A DNA stretch of 64,000 nucleotides, taken from Trissonchulus latispiculum. Its lineage: Eukaryota; Nematoda; Enoplea; Enoplida; Ironidae. Location: contig JASAND010028782.1 of NCBI GenBank assembly GCA_030248195.1, positions 62,001 through 126,000 on the forward strand. Direction: 5' to 3'. Of the stretch, positions 36,325 to 48,367 are shown piece after piece (within the stretch, counting starts at the first letter, position 1; each line of letters opens with the position of its first letter). The notes below the pieces were generated by a model. It made no database searches, was not told the DNA's origin, and saw only the letters and a list, made by a program, of their open reading frames with translations. A program made the position numbers and the translations under genes.

Positions 36325-39300
36325 GGGTCGCGGTAGCGAATATGAGTGAAAATGGTCGAATGACCGTGTAAAACAAGGCTGCGCAGATTCCTGCGCAGAT
36401 CCTGCGCAGATTATGTGCGCAAAAAATTGTACGTGTCGAGTTTAGTATGTTCCTGTAGTTTCATCCCCGTACCACTTTCCGTTAAAAAGATATGCCAAAA
36501 ATCGCTTACGAGAGTGATGTTTTTTTCCGGTTTCTCGCTTTTGATGTCTCATAAGGGGGTTTTGTATCTTGAATAACTACAGATAGAAAAATTTTTGCCT
36601 ATGAAACCCATATATATATATTCTTGTAGTACAAATCAAAAATAAGAAAATAAGCTAGTTTTTATGCCTCCCAGGGCCGGAAAAAATTTTTGGCTGGGGG
36701 CCAAAGTCGGCCAAACCGCTAAAATGGCCAAAAAGTATGCTTCAAAGGCGCCTTAATAAGTCAGATTGGGCTATATATGGGGCAATACTGACTATATGGT
36801 TAAACAGTACACATATCGGGGTCGTTCAAATGCTATATGATTTTCCGTCTTCGAGCGTAATTTTTCGGTACTGACCGGCCAAAGTTGATGAATTTTGGGT
36901 CGAACTTTGAACTTAATTTTTTCGCTTATTTTGCTACATTGGTGGCTCAAATTTTGCATACAAAGGTTTTTTGGGACGGAGAATCGATTCCCGCTATCAG
37001 TTTTGCTGCCCGAGTAACCCAAGTTGCTGGGCTGGTTCCACTTGACCGTCTGAGGGGTCATGTCGGTAACCGCTTCCCGGAGGTCCATAGTAGGCTTTAC
37101 TTTGCCTCTCCAAACTTTGTCTATAGGGGTTTTCTGGTGCGCCCAGCTCATTCCCGGTGTCCGTTTTGCCGTCTGACCCACCCATCTTGCTGTGCTGGTT
37201 CCACTTTGCCGTCTGGAGGGTCCGGTCGGTACCGACTTCCGGGAACACCATATAGGACTGTACATAGCCTGACAAAACATTGTCTATAGGGGTTTTCTGG
37301 TGCGCCAGCTCATTCCTGACATCCGTTTTGCCGTCTGACCCACCCATCTTGCTGTGCTGGTTCCACTTTGCCATCTGGAGGGTCAGGTCGGTGGGAAGTC
37401 ATGGGGTCAAAAATGAAAATTTTCAAAAGTGGTCTAATTTGGTATCAAATGAAAGCGCTAAGCGAGCTGAGCAACTTTTGTCATAGAACTGCATGCTCAA
37501 AGTGGCTGTAGAGTGCTGTGGTGGGGTGGGGTGGGGACTTATATAGGCGATTTTCGGTCAAAAATGAAATTTTTCAAAAGTGGTCAAATTTGGTACCAAA
37601 TGAAAGCCCTAAGCGAGCTGAGCAACTTTTGTCATAGAACTGCATGCTCAAAGGGGCTGTAGAGTGCTGTGGTGGGGTGGGGTGGGGACTTAGGCGATTT
37701 TCGGTCAAAAATGAAATTTTTCAAAAGTGGTCAAATTTGGTACCAAATGAAAGCCCTAAGCGAGCTGGGTCGCGGTAGCGCCCTTATAATATGAGTGAAA
37801 ATGGTCGAATGACCGTGTAAAACAAGGCTGCGCAGAAGCTGCGCAGATCCTGCGCAGATTATGTGCGCAAAAAATTGTACGTGTCGAGTTTAGTATGTTC
37901 CTGAAGTTTCATCCCCGTACCACTTTCCGTTAAAAAGTTATGCCAAAAATCGCTTACGAGAGTGATGTTTTTTCCGGTTTCTCGCTTTTGATGTCTCATA
38001 AGGGGGTTTTGTAGCTTGAATAACTACAGATAGAAAAATTTTTGCCTATGAAACCCATATATATTCTTGTAGTACAAATCAAAAATAAGAAAATAAGCTA
38101 GTTTCTATGCCTCCCAGGGACGGAAAAAATTTTTGGCTGGGGGCCAAAGTCGGCCAAAACGCTAAAATGGCCAAAAATTATGCTTCAAAGGCGCCTTAAT
38201 AAGTCAGATTGGGCTATATATGGGGCAATACTGACTATATGGTTAAACAGTACACATATCGGGGTCGTTCAAATGCTATATGATTTTCCGTCTTCGAGCG
38301 TAATTTTTCGGTACTGGCCGGCCAAAGTTGATGAATTTTGGGTCGAACTTTGAACTTAATTTTTTCGCTTATTTTGCTACATTGATGGTTCAAATTTTGC
38401 ATGCAAAGGTTTTTTGGGACGGAGAATCGATTCCCGCTATCAGTTTTGCTGCCCGAGTAACCCAAGTTGCTGGGCTGGTTCCACTTGACCGTCTGAGGGG
38501 TCATGTCGGTAACCGCTTCCCGGAGGTCCATAGTAGGCTTTACTTTGCCTCTCCAAACTTTGTCTATAGGGGTTTTCTGGTGCGCCCAGCTCATTCCCGG
38601 TGTCCGTTTTGCCGTCTGACCCACCCATCTTGCTGTGCTGGTTCCACTTTGCCGTCTGGAGGGTCCGGTCGGTACCGACTTCCGGGAACACCATATAGGA
38701 CTGTACATAGCCTGACAAAACATTGTCTATAGGGGTTTTCTGGTGCGCCAGCTCATTCCTGACATCCGTTTTGCCGTCTGACCCACCCATCTTGCTGTGC
38801 TGGTTCCACTTTGCCATCTGGAGGGTCAGGTCGGTGGGAAGTCATGGGGTCAAAAATGAAAATTTTCAAAAGTGGTCTAATTTGGTATCAAATGAAAGCG
38901 CTAAGCGAGCTGAGCAACTTTTGTCATAGAACTGCATGCTCAAAGTGGCTGTAGAGTGCTGTGGTGGGGTGGGGTGGGGACTTATATAGGCGATTTTCGG
39001 TCAAAAATGAAATTTTTCAAAAGTGGTCAAATTTGGTACCAAATGAAAGCCCTAAGCGAGCTGAGCAACTTTTGTCATAGAACTGCATGCTCAAAGGGGC
39101 TGTAGAGTGCTATGGTGGGGTGGGGTGGGGACTTAGGCGATTTTCGGTCAAAAATGAAATTTTTCAAAAGTGGTCAAATTTGGTACCAAATGAAAGCCCT
39201 AAGCGAGCTGGGTCGCGGTAGCGACCCCTATAATATGAGTGAAAATGGTCGAATGACCGTGTAAAACAAGTCTGCGCAGAAGCTGCGCAGATCCTGCGCA

Positions 39301-40412
39301 GATTATGTGCGCAAAAAATTGTACGTGTCGAGTTTAGTATGTTCCTGAAGTTTCATCCCCGTACCACTTTCCGTTAAAAAGTTATGCCAAAAATCGCTTA
39401 CGAGAGTGATGTTTTTTCCGGTTTCTCGCTTTTGATGTCTCATAAGGGGGTTTTGTAGCTTGAATAACTACAGATAGAAAAATTTTTGCCTATGAAACCC
39501 ATATATATTCTTGTAGTACAAATCAAAAATAAGAAAATAAGCTAGTTTCTATGCCTCCCAGGGACGGAAAAAATTTTTGGCTGGGGGCCAAAGTCGGCCA
39601 AAACGCTAAAATGGCCAAAAATTATGCTTCAAAGGCGCCTTAATAAGTCAGATTGGGCTATATATGGGGCAATACTGACTATATGGTTAAACAGTACACA
39701 TATCGGGGTCGTTCAAATGCTATATGATTTTCCGTCTTCGAGCGTAATTTTTCGGTACTGGCCGGCCAAAGTTGATGAATTTTGGGTCGAACTTTGAACT
39801 TAATTTTTTCGCTTATTTTGCTACATTGATGGTTCAAATTTTGCATGCAAAGGTTTTTTGGGACGGAGAATCGATTCCCGCTATCAGTTTTGCTGCCCGA
39901 GTAACCCAAGTTGCTGGGCTGGTTCCACTTGACCGTCTGAGGGGTCATGTCGGTAACCGCTTCCCGGAGGTCCATAGTAGGCTTTACTTTGCCTCTCCAA
40001 ACTTTGTCTATAGGGGTTTTCTGGTGCGCCCAGCTCATTCCCGGTGTCCGTTTTGCCGTCTGACCCACCCATCTTGCTGTGCTGGTTCCACTTTGCCGTC
40101 TGGAGGGTCCGGTCGGTACCGACTTCCGGGAACACCATATAGGACTGTACATAGCCTGACAAAACATTGTCTATAGTGGTTTTCTGGTGCGCCCAGCTCA
40201 TTCCTGGCATCCGTTTTGCCGTCTGATCTACCCATCATGCTGTGCTGGTTCCACTTTGCCATCTGGAGGGTCAGGTCGGTGGGAAGTCATGGGGTCAAAA
40301 ATGAAAATTTTCAAAAGTGGTCTAATTTGGTATCAAATGAAAGCGCTAAGCGAGCTGAGCAACTTTTGTCATAGAACTGCATGCTCAAAGTGGTTGTGGA
40401 GTGCTGTGGTTG
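36325..40412 (+). repeat. 1.44-kb tandem repeat E2, 2.8 copies
   Basis: Units start at 36325, 37767 and 39210 (period 1442-1443) and are nearly identical; the third lacks about 240 bp at its end. Each begins with GGGTCGCGGTAGCG (in unit 3 a full hairpin with CGACCC), then TATAATATGAGTG and a 1-kb body. The unit ends with two or three 140-bp sub-units carrying TTTGGTACCAAATGAAAGCC. Recurrent ORFs of 125-162 codons on both strands are repeat artefacts. Confidence 0.9.
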
Positions 40413-40481
40413 GCTTGCTTGCTACTGTTGAAAGATATCTATACATACCTTCATGAGCATACATATATAAAATAATAGAAA

Positions 40482-41822
40482 ACAAGAACAAAAAGTGCTC
40501 CTACGTCGCATGTAAAATACATATGAGTCTTCGTAGGCAGGTTGTACATAAGCAAAAACTAGCCTGTAAAATACATATGAGTTCCGTAGGGAGGTTGTAA
40601 ATTAAGGAAAACAAGTTGCAACCGCTTAACATATGAGCCTGTCCTACAACGAGGCTCATATTGGCGTCACAGTGCATTCCACATTAAAGCCTCATTAAAG
40701 AACCTCAGCTTCATCCATATTACAGAAAAACGAATAGACGTCATGGCCCAGAAGAAATGGACTGAAGTGAACTACGACTGCTCAAGCTGAACTGTATAGA
40801 GGTCGGGGAAAAAAAACCAACCCGCAAGTGGTGGGGAAAAAAACCAACCCCCCCCGTTTGGGCGATGGGGATGAGCTAGCGGGCTCAAATTTTGCATGCA
40901 AGTTGGTAGGGCCCATCCCACCTACCACACCAAATTTGAGCTAAATCGGACCACTTTTGAGCATTTTGTGACATTTTGAAAATTTTGGCATTTTTGACCC
41001 CCCCAAAAATTCAAAATTTGCCTATTTTTGAAGGCCTGTAAAAAATTTTCCATAGCAGTTAGATAATAACTTTTAATAGGTTCTATGAGAACAACATGTG
41101 CTCTTTCCAAAAATGTCGGTCTCGCCTTCCTGCGACGCTTGGCAAGCTGCCAGCAGAATTTTTACAAAATGGGAAAAAAACCAAGGGGTGGGAAAAAACC
41201 AATTTTTGCTTTTGCTGCCAAACTCCCAAAAATGGTTCTTAGTTGCTCAAAAGTCATCCACATAGCAAGTTTAATGCGTTCTTTCACGTGAACAGCTCAA
41301 AATTGCATTTGGACTTGGCAATTTTGTGCTAGCCGGTAAAAACCTCATTTCGGCGGATCGGCTGTTTGGCTCAGCTAAAGCGGCCAAAAAGTACTCTGGG
41401 ACAAAGAAATACGCGAAAAAACACTGAAATTGGTTTTTCTTGGTTTCCCGCCATTGGTTACTCTGTGAGTCAGAGCGCCTCATGGCGTACCGTATTGAGC
41501 ATATGCACACTATGATGACTGATCCACATTATATATATGAAGGATAATTTGTAATGAAAAGCTTTATGCAGTAGCAGTATGTATATATTTATATAAAAGT
41601 AAAATATATATCTGCAAGTTATTCGTATTATGACAGACGCCAATATGAGCCTCGTTGTAGGACAGGCTCGTATGTTAAGCGGTTGCAACTTGTTTTCCTT
41701 AATTTACAACCTCCCTACGGAACTCATATGTATTTTACAGGCTAGTTTTTGCTTATGTACAACCTGCCTACGAAGACTCATATGTATTTTACATGCGACG
41801 TAGGAGCACTTTTTGTTCTTGT
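40482..41822. mobile_element. Foldback element with 190-bp inverted ends, ATATGAG motif arrays
   Basis: Arms 40482-40672 and 41632-41822 are almost perfect complements beginning ACAAGAACAAAAAGTGCTCC. Four CATATGAG(T/C)-type motifs lie in each arm. It is inserted inside the FB-like element. The core (about 40797-41462) contains GGGGAAAAAAACCAA motif pairs, probably a nested third motif-pair element. A related foldback element is at 47616. Confidence 0.8.
40797..41462. mobile_element. Motif-pair element C (GGGAAAAAAACCAA), nested
   Basis: GGGGAAAAAAAACCAACC twice at 40804-40852, GGGAAAAAAACCAA twice at 41170-41202, and complementary TTGGTTTTTCTTGGTTTCCC with a partial second copy (ATTGG) at 41430-41458. 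Same design as elements A and B but with a third motif variant. Boundaries are uncertain. Confidence 0.5.
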
Positions 41823-42390
41823 ATATATTATTACTAATAGGCAATGCAGTTTATGTACTTTATGCAGAAGACAGCAGCTCCGGCTTTAACTTTATGCTAA
41901 AGAACAATGCTAGCTAGCTACAGCACATTTCATTCACATAATGACACCTAATGTTAGTTGCGTTAGTTCATTATCCACAATCAACCAAGAAGTTTCTACT
42001 CTTCAAAAGCAGACTTTGCTTACACAAACGATATGACTGTAGCCTGCCTCATTTCAAACGCAGTATATACCACGTTCTCGGGTAGTGCAGAGCAGTTCAC
42101 GCGAATAGGATGGACGGAGGAATTGCCTGTTCCACGCTACCGGACTGCATTCCCTATTCGGCGCTGAATCTAGTTTCTATCATTTTCAGCGCTGACTGCG
42201 TTCCCTATACGGCGCTGAATCTAGTTTCTATATATAATTTTCAGCGCCGACTCTGCTTTCCCTATTCGGCGCTGAATCTAGTTTCTATAATTTTCTGCGC
42301 CGACTGTCACTTATATTGGCATTTTTGCGCCCTTCCTTCTTTCCCTATTCTAGCCATTGCATGCCCGTTTAGGGCATTTTTCCCTCTAGT

Positions 42391-43424
42391 ATATACGCAT
42401 ACATATACATATGTACTGTTTTTGGTAAAACTTTCCGAGACCACCCCCAAGCCAGATTTGGACTTCTACTCCCCCCTACCCAAGCATGTGGTACACTTAT
42501 ATATGTATTTAGGGGTATAGGACTGCCGAAAAATCCTAAAAACCCCTGGCTTTTCGAAAATTTGGGGGAGAACTATGAAATCACTCGATTTGGTGGCTAG
42601 GATCCCCCCGCCCGCCCGCTCCCGCTTTCACACCTATATATGTGCTTTGATGTGTCGGTCGACTGCCACCGTCCACCGATCATAAATTGAAATTTTCAGA
42701 AAAATTTTCTGATTTCGCTAAAAACTTTTAAAATGTTGCGACAAATCTTGGTGAACAGTTTTCTGGGAATGAAGGTAAAAATGCTTAAAATTTCACGAAA
42801 CTTTCTGGTTTACCTAGAAAGGCCTTTAGGTTTGTTTGGGCAGAACTTAAAGGGCACTACTTCGAGACCACAGGTGTGAACTGCTCAAAAAAGTGCGCAA
42901 TGACACACTTTTTTCCTGAAATGAGCAAAAAATTTTGGGCTTGTGCGCACGCTTGCGCAGTTTTTCCAGAGTCAGCAAAAAGAAATTACTAAGATTATTC
43001 ACTGAAAAGGTTCCTAAAATTGGGTGGCAATTTTACAAAATTTTTTTAATTTTTCTTAGAGGCACCCCAGACGCAGTTATTTGCAGTCATAGCTACGTAT
43101 TATCTTTGAAATCGAATTAAACGACTCATTGTAAATTCATATTCTCACATATATTCTTAGAGTATTTGACTACACTATCACCGGAAAAACTTTCTGTTGC
43201 CTTTATTTTTCAACTTTCTGCTTTGGGTAGTGGGCTTTTTGGTATTTATTATAGAATTTGGCAGCTTCTGAGTGCTCCGATTCCCTGTATGGCTTGTTGA
43301 TTTATATATGAGCCAATCAGGCTATTCAGTTTTTAGTATATATATTGTGTAGAATAGCTGTCTTTCTGAAATCTAAAAATGTGTAGGGGGAAAGTACGTA
43401 CGTAATAAATAAATTAAATATATA
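42391..43424. other. Intergenic, repeat debris only
   Basis: C-rich block with an ACACCTATA end (42590-42640) related to the CATAGGTGT elements; otherwise no recognised feature. Confidence 0.4.
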
Positions 43425-44400
43425 TTTGGGGGGCGCTGTGAAAGGAAAATGGGGGGGGGGAGGCAAAGGGGTTGGGAAAAAAAACAGTGTTGGGGTAGGG
43501 TTTGGGGGGAGTGGGGGAACTGAGGGAGAAATAGGTGGATGGGGAGTGATGGGTGGGGCATGTTTGTGGGTGGTTTATATATGTGTGGTGGTGTATGTGT
43601 GTGTTTTAATTTGTGTGTTGTGTGAAAAGGAGAAAAATGTAAAAATGAGAATGTTAAGTTGAAGGAAGTGGGTAATGTACTATTCGGGTGAGGTGGTAGG
43701 GGGGGGAGGAGTAGAGGGGGGCAAGGGGGGGAAACGGGGGGGGGGGAGGGGGGGCGTGGGGAGGGCGATGGAAATGGAAATGGGACACTTTGGATTTAAT
43801 CGCCGAAAATGGCTGTTTGGGCGGGAAATTTGAGGTAGTTGATAATGAAATATAGTGGTTAGAAAAGGTGGTTGTAGGAGGTGGAGGTGGGGGTGGGGGG
43901 AAATGGGAGGGAAAAAAAAAGGGGTGGGGGAAAAAACCAATTGTTGTGGTGGAGTAAAAGAAGTTGTTATTTGTTAAGCCTTGGGGGAGTAGGGTTGAGT
44001 GGGGGGCAAATTTGTTGGGGGATTGGGGGGCGTAGTGGGGGGGGTGTTTGTGGCGGATATGTGTATAAAATGTATGTATATATATATAACTGGGGGAGGA
44101 AAAATGTGATATTTGGGGGGGTGGGAAATTTAGGTAATTGGTTAGATGATAAATAGGTGGTTTGGGAGGGTGGTGTTCGGAGGTGGGGTCGCGGTGGATG
44201 GGTAAAAGGGGTGGGAAAAAAAAGGAGTGGTGGGAAAAGCCAATTTGTGTTGTTGTGAGTCGAAAGTAATTATGTTGGAGTTGAGGCGCATTGGGTGGAA
44301 GGTGAATTCGCGTGGGAGTGGAAATTGTGTGTTGGTTGGACATGTTTTGGGGGGGAGTGTGGTGGGGGGCGGGTGTTCTGGTGGGCAATGGTGTATATCA
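43425..44400 (+). repeat. G-rich, C-depleted kilobase
   Basis: The plus strand is dominated by G runs of 4-9 with GT/GA and almost lacks C over nearly 1 kb. Repeated G-runs allow G-quadruplexes. Loosely repeated words (GTGGGGGAAAAAA, GGGTGGTTTATATA) suggest a degraded minisatellite. The antisense Pro/His-rich ORFs are composition artefacts. Confidence 0.8.
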
Positions 44401-47345
44401 TGGGGGAGCTCGGAGAGCCCCCATAATATGAGCTATAAAGGCACTTTGCGGATTTGGAAAAGTGCTAATTAGGCATAACTAATTAACGGGAAGGAATTAA
44501 GAGCTAATATTTACATTTTTGAAATCTCCAGGCCAAGAGCTTTCGAATGATACCAAACTTGCCCGGAAAAAATGAACTTTGAAAAAATCGACTTTCTCTT
44601 ACGGGTTTGAAAGTGGGGTTTTTTTTTCTCTGTATTCAGCATGATTTTTTCCATTTTTCTGTTAACTCGATTTTTCAAACGGCCCATAGGAAAAATTTTT
44701 CTATACTATTTTTTGATTATCTAGGCAATGGCATTTAGCAAGTTTATGTTTTTTTCCCGAATTTCGATCTGGTTCGATTTTTATAGATGGTCAAAAATGG
44801 AAAAAATAGCGTTTTTGGACACCTTCAAGCTGAAAAATTTCTAAGTCCGAAAATTTGAAAATAGTCTAAAAACGGGCAAAAACAGCGTTTTTCGGCCTCG
44901 GGGTGGTACCCATATATAGTAAATCGGGGTCGCTGAACACGATGGGCATACTGCCGAAACCGACGGATGTGACCTCTGACCCACAGCGCCCACCCACAGT
45001 GGCTCCGGTGTGGCTCAAAAATGAAAGTCTTCAAAAGTGGTCATGTTTGGTATCAAATGAAAGCCCTTGGCGAGGCGATCAACTTTTGTCATTATGCCAC
45101 ACCCGAAAAGTGGCTCCATCGTCCTGTGGGCGGGTGCCCCACCCACAGTGGGTCAGCTGTGGCTCAAAAATGAAAGTCTTCAAAAGTGGTCATGTTTGGT
45201 ATCAAATGAAAGCCCTTGGCGAGGCGATCAACTTTTGTCATTATGCCACACCCGAAAAGTGGCTCCATCGTCCTGTGGGCGGGTGCCCCACCCACAGTGG
45301 GTCAGCTGTGGCTCAAAAATGAAAGTCTTCAAAAGTGGTCATGTTTGGTATCAAATGAAAGCCCTTGGCGAGGCGATCAACTTTTGTCATTATGCCACAC
45401 CCGAAAAGTGGCTCCATCGTCCTGTGGGCGGGTGCCCCACCCACGGTGGGTCCGGTGTGGGTCAAAAATGAAAGTCTTCAAAAGTGGTCATGTTTGGTAT
45501 CAAATGAAAGCCCTTGGCAAGGCGATCAACTTTTGTCATTATGCCACACCCGAAAAGTGGCTCCATCGTCCTGTGGGCGGGTGCCCCACCCACAGTGGGT
45601 CAGCTGTGGCTCAAAAATGAAAGTCTTCAAAAGTGGTCATGTTTGGTATCAAATGAAAGCCCTTGGCGAGGCGATCAACTTTTGTCATTATGCCACACCC
45701 GAAAAGTGGCTCCATCGTCCTGTGGGCGGGTGCCCCACCCACGGTGGGTACGGTGTGGGTCAAAAATGAAAGTCTTCAAAAGTGGTCATGTTTGGTATCA
45801 AATGAAAGCCCTTGGCGAGGCGATCAACTTTTGTCATTATGCCACACCCGAAAAGTGGCTCCATCGTCCTGTGGGCGGGTGCCCCACCCACGGTGGGTAC
45901 GGTGTGGGTCAAAAATGAAAGTCTTCAAAAGTGGTCATGTTTGGTATCAAATGAAAGCCCTTGGCGAGGCGATCAACTTTTGTCATTATGCCACACCCGA
46001 AAAGTGGCTCCATCGTCCTGTGGGCGGGTGCCCCACCCACAGTGGGTCCGGTGTGTGTCAAAAATGAAAGTCTTCAAAATTGGTCATGTTTGGTATCAAA
46101 TGAAAGCCCTTGGCGAGGCGATCAACTTTTGTCATTATGTAACACCCGAAAAGTGGCTCCATCGTCCTGTGGGCGGGTGCCCCACCCACGGTGGGTCCGG
46201 TGTGGGTTAAAAATGAAAGTCTTCAAAAGTGGTCATGTTTGGTATCAAATGAAAGCCCTTGGCGAGGCGATCAACTTTTGTCATTATGCCACCCACAAAA
46301 AGTGCCCTCACGGACCTATGGGCGGGTGCCCCACCCACAGTGGGTCCCGTGTGGGTCAAAAATGAAAGTCTTCAAAAGTGGTCAAGTTTGGTATCAAATG
46401 AAAGCCCTTGGCAAGGCGATCAACTTTTGTCATTATGCCACCCACAAAAAGTGCGCTCACGGACCTGTGGGCGGGTGCCCCACCCACAGTGGGTCCGGTG
46501 TGGGTCAAAAATGAAATTCTTCAAAAGTGGTCAAGTTTGGTATCAAATGAAAGCCCTTGGCGAGGCGGTCAACTTTTGTCATTATACCACCTCCAAAAAG
46601 TGGCCCCACCGATCTGTCGGCGGGTGCCCCACCCACAGTGGGTCCGGTGTGGGTCAAAAATGAAAGTCTTCAAAAGTGGTCAAGTTTGGTATCAAATGAA
46701 AGCCCTTGGCAAGGCGATCAACTTTTGTCATTATGCCACCCACTAAAAGTGCCCTCACGGACCTGTGGGCGGGTGCCCCACCCACAGTGGATCCGGTGTG
46801 AGTCAAAAATGAAAGTCTTCAAAAGTGGTCAAGTTTGGTATCAAATGAAAGCCCTTGGCAAGGCGATCAACTTTTGTCATTATACCACCTCCAAAAAGTG
46901 GCCCCACCGATCTGTGGGCGGGTGCCCCACCCACAGTGGGTCCGGTGTGGGTCAAAAATGAAAGTCTTCAAAAGTGGTCAAGTTTGGTATCAAATGAAAG
47001 CCCTTGGCAAGGCGATCAACTTTTGTCATTATGCCACCCACAAAAAGTGCCCTCACGGACCTGTGGGCAGGTGCCCCACCCACAGTGGTCCGGTGTGGGT
47101 CAAAAATGAAAGTCTTCAAAAGTGGTCAAGTTTGGTATCAAATGAAAGCCCTTGGCGAGGCGATCAACTTTTGTCATTATGCAACACCCGAAAAGTGGCT
47201 CCATCGTCCTGTGGGCGGGTGCCCCACCCACGGTGGGTCCGGTGTGGGTCAAAAATGAAAGTCTTCATAAGTGGTCAAGTTTGGTATCAAATGAAAGCCC
47301 TTGGCAAGGCGATCAACTTTTGTCATTATAGCACCCACGAAAAGT
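44401..47345 (+). repeat. Hairpin-headed repeat E3 with 149-bp satellite tail
   Basis: Starts with an imperfect hairpin TGGGGG...CCCCCA (44401-44423) followed by TAATATGAGC, as in E2. The 0.6-kb body includes an inverted copy of the satellite core (CTTTCGAATGATACCAAACT, about 44539). From about 45012 to 47345 follow about 16 units of exactly 149 bp with TTTGGTATCAAATGAAAG, detailed in the next entry. Confidence 0.75.
45012..47345 (+). repeat. 149-bp satellite array, about 16 units, three unit types
   Basis: Units share TTTGGTATCAAATGAAAGCC, GGCGATCAACTTTTGTCATT and GGGCGGGTGCCCCACCCAC. They differ in a 30-bp variable box: type A (CACCCGAAAAGTGGCTCC), type B (CCACAAAAAGTGCCCTCACG) and type C (CTCCAAAAAGTGGCCCCACC). 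Order: eight A, B, B, C, B, C, B, then A and a degraded A. Because 149 is not a multiple of 3, all three plus frames stay open for about 400 nt, giving staggered 134-codon ORFs that are not genes. Confidence 0.92.
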
Positions 47346-47615
47346 GGTTCCATCGCTCTGCGGAGAGGGTACATTCGTGTGTTGTCAAGCGTGTAAGTTC
47401 AAAAACGCGAAAAATTGTCAACCTCTAAAATGAATGCGGCCAAGATTGTTTCATTATATCTTTAGCTAAAATGAATGTGGCAAAGATTGTTTCATTATAT
47501 ATATAGCTGGAGTGGAGGTAACAATACAAAATCCTTCAGGCTTGCTATATATAAGTTAAAACCCACCCATTATGGATGGTATCACACTCTGATACAATAC
47601 CAAAAATGAAATAGG

Positions 47616-48367
47616 ACAAGTAGGAAAAATGCTCCTTGCAGTCGCATGAAAAAGTTAATATGAGCTATGATGGCCAACATTTAAGCGTGTCAAGGACAAG
47701 ACTTAAAATGTTTAATATGAGCCAGCATCTAAATATGTAGAGGACAAGATGTAAACGTCTAACATGAGCCGCTACGTTTCTCTTGGGCTCATATTGACGC
47801 AAATGAAATGGCTAATATATTTTGTAGATACAAAGGCTTTCTTCAGATAGTCAAAAGGTTAGGATGGTTTGCATATGCAAGGATGGTAAGGCTGGATGAA
47901 ATCTCACTAGGTAAGTATATATCGTCTGTGACAGTTCTAATTTTTATTTCCTTATTCAGGTTTATATTGATTGCTTTTGTTAATAATTTATATACATGTA
48001 CATACGTATAGTGAGATCTGAAGCAGCGTCGTAAAACAAACACATTTTTTGAAGTGAAGTTGAAAAATCTGGCAATTCTGATTTTTGCTAAACGTATACG
48101 CCAGTATTAATATTCAGTCTTTGCTGGCTAGGTTTAATAATGTCTGTTTAGAGGACACGTACCACAGGCGTAACCAAAGTGAGCGTCAATATGAGCCCAA
48201 GAGAAACGTAGCGGCTCATGTTAGACGTTTACATCTTGTCCTCTACATATTTAGATGCTGGCTCATATTAAACATTTTAAGTCTTGTCCTTGACACGCTT
48301 AAATGTTGGCCATCATAGCTCATATTAACTTTTTCATGCGACTGCAAGGAGCATTTTTCCTACTTGT
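47616..48367. mobile_element. Foldback element with 187-bp inverted ends, related to 40482-41822
   Basis: Arms 47616-47802 and 48183-48367 start ACAAGTAGGAAAAATGCTCC and carry four (A/C)ATGAGC-type motifs each, at the same spacing as the larger relative. The common end is TGCTCCT(x)nGTCGCATG. No ORF. Confidence 0.8.

Larger units (their letters stand above)
35693..42390. mobile_element. FB-like foldback element, 6.7 kb, loaded with secondary insertions
   Basis: Inverted arms of about 300 bp (left 35693-36000, right 42085-42390) start ACTAGAGGGAAAAATGCCC. They contain about four tandem 51-bp units, each with an inverted repeat TCAGCGCCGA ... TCGGCGCTGA. Long inverted arms made of short tandem repeats define Drosophila FB-type elements. 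The loop matches the compact 1.3-kb copy at 61321-62612, but is interrupted after 36325 by the 1.44-kb tandem array and a second foldback element (to 41822). No transposase seen. Confidence 0.75.

Noticed and set aside
36792..40262. Sets of 125-162-codon ORFs recurring every 1.44 kb on both strands
   Set aside because: Identical in each tandem unit and overlapping on opposite strands; composition and position follow the repeat, not a gene.
43654..44388. 244-codon Pro/His-rich ORF on the minus strand
   Set aside because: Product of a C-rich complement of the G-rich region; no domain or codon signature.
45012..47345. CRISPR-like array
   Set aside because: Units are full 149-bp satellites without spacers, in a eukaryotic genome.
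44903..47428. Overlapping 84-197-codon ORFs across the 149-bp array
   Set aside because: They arise because a 149-bp unit has few stops and rotates through all frames; each uses the ATGA overlap in the repeat core. No similarity to a protein.
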